Below, piece by piece: positions 63,265 to 64,000 of a stretch of DNA of 64,000 nucleotides. The position numbers were made by a program, and so were the translations under genes. Location: positions 1-64,000 of the forward strand of contig JANQQI010000027.1 of the NCBI GenBank assembly GCA_028285085.1, written 5' to 3'. The stretch is from Saprospiraceae bacterium (GTDB lineage: Bacteria > Bacteroidota > Bacteroidia > Chitinophagales > Saprospiraceae). Every line of letters starts with the position of its first letter. The stretch's first letter is position 1. The notes beneath the pieces are model-generated. The model searched no databases. It saw only the letters and a program-made list of their open reading frames with translations, and was not told the DNA's origin.

Positions 63265-64000
63265 ATGAACGCAATTACGATTACGGCTGAAGCGAATGGT
63301 AGCATGCAGCCCAATACGACCACTTTCCCTAACACGGTCACCAACGGTGATTTTACAATTAGTAGTGGAGGTCTCTTTTCCCCGGTGGGAGATGGTATTG
63401 ATGAATCTACTAAATGGAACTTTGATTTTAGTAGTGACCCTAACTTTCCTTTTTTCTCAAGTTCTTTACCTTTAGTTTCTGCTAATTTGACATTAGTACT
63501 GGCGACAAAGCATAGGCTGGTGAGTACAGATAGTGTACGCATTGATGGTCTTTCGGGAGTGAAACAACAAATCACTTCTTTGCCTAATGGTGTCGTGACT
63601 TCCGTTACTATTGATTTATTAAACATTGCTCCGGATTACTCCAGTGGTAATATATTGAATGCGCTTTATAATAATGCATCTGGAATTATTCCGATGATCT
63701 ACCAAGATGACGCCATTATTTCTCAAGCTAGATTAGAGCTAACACAAAGACTACCACTTTACCAGTACGCCGTCAAGATAGTTTGCGGAAAAGGAGATGG
63801 ACGAATACTTGCAAAAGGCATCTATCATACTGCAATAAACATTCATAACCCTAGTTACGAAACTGTTGTATTTCGAAAGAAATTTGCGGTAGCATTGCCC
63901 GGAAAACCTGGTATCGTCACTAAGTTTTTTGATGCTAAACTTGGCCCGGATCAAGCCCTTGAGATTGACTGTCCCGAGATTATGAAGTATACAAAATCAA
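63265..64000 (+). CDS. Cytoplasmic protein of unknown function, cut by the right edge
   Basis: ATG 63265 opens a frame that is still open at base 64000 (245 codons seen). No signal peptide or membrane helix. Residues 1-160 form a beta-rich region (VSANLTLVLATKHRLVSTDS, SVRIDGLSGVKQQ, IYQDDAIISQARLELTQ). Residues about 168-237 form a second domain (YAVKIVCGKGDGRILAKGIY, TAINIHNPSYETVVFRKKFA, FFDAKLGPDQALEIDCPEIM) with conserved-looking cysteines; I recall similar sequences in other bacteria without a known role. Length cannot be judged. Function unknown. Confidence 0.7.
   Translation, partial: MNAITITAEANGSMQPNTTTFPNTVTNGDFTISSGGLFSPVGDGIDESTKWNFDFSSDPNFPFFSSSLPLVSANLTLVLATKHRLVSTDSVRIDGLSGVKQQITSLPNGVVTSVTIDLLNIAPDYSSGNILNALYNNASGIIPMIYQDDAIISQARLELTQRLPLYQYAVKIVCGKGDGRILAKGIYHTAINIHNPSYETVVFRKKFAVALPGKPGIVTKFFDAKLGPDQALEIDCPEIMKYTKS

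Overview
The window comes from a bacterium of the phylum Bacteroidota, most likely the Saprospiraceae/Lewinella side. The basis is the type IX secretion sorting domains (type A on two proteins, type B on a 3,152-residue repeat protein), TonB-dependent receptors with carboxypeptidase-regulatory-like N-termini, a sensor kinase with a beta-propeller sensor region, a LytTR pair, many lipoproteins, A-rich leaders without Shine-Dalgarno sequences, and two sites resembling the Bacteroidota promoter TTG-N17-23-TANNTTTG. I see no tRNA, rRNA, CRISPR array, prophage or intact insertion sequence. The assignment rests on recalled family knowledge, not on a search.

Layout. 1-11 kb: tail of an alpha/beta hydrolase, a LytS/LytTR two-component pair divergent from a TonB receptor (with three phased 9-bp repeats between them), two GNAT acetyltransferases, a methyltransferase, and a propeller-type sensor kinase with its NarL-type regulator. 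11-22 kb: a GH76-like glycosidase, a secreted tail-fibre-like protein with an S74 chaperone domain, a paraoxonase-like propeller, an esterase lipoprotein, a DUF5916 outer-membrane protein, a 1-kb gene-free stretch with serial hairpins, and a small outer-membrane barrel. 23-29 kb: a secreted protein made of two 446-residue tandem copies, followed by a large TonB receptor, probably one operon. 29.7-39 kb: LpxH-like phosphoesterase overlapping a stand-alone OmpR-type DNA-binding domain, a MazG-like pyrophosphohydrolase, an MscS channel, an ECF sigma factor overlapping an anti-sigma-like protein fused to a beta-barrel, a DUF547 lipoprotein, smpB, a YbjQ protein and a dipeptidyl peptidase IV.

39.4-43.7 kb is a tight five-gene operon: four lipoproteins and one twin-arginine-exported alkaline-phosphatase-fold protein, one of the lipoproteins carrying a CX4CH haem-like motif. 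With the sigma/barrel pair it is my best candidate for an undescribed system. 44-49 kb: an XRE/ScfR-type regulator, a membrane-anchored MutS-like ATPase, a PaiB-like FMN protein and another GNAT. 49.4-58.9 kb is the giant type-B-sorted surface protein with three successive repeat families, each in five copies. 59-64 kb: a kynurenine-formamidase-like hydrolase, an M28 peptidase fused to a glycogen-binding-like domain, a DUF4932 putative metallopeptidase lipoprotein, and a gene that runs off the right edge.

Taken together the genes describe a surface-active heterotroph: receptors, secreted repeat proteins, peptidases and glycosidase-like enzymes, with envelope sensing by three signalling pairs. 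Where a start codon other than the longest frame is given, I chose the ATG that exposes a signal peptide or conserved N-terminus.
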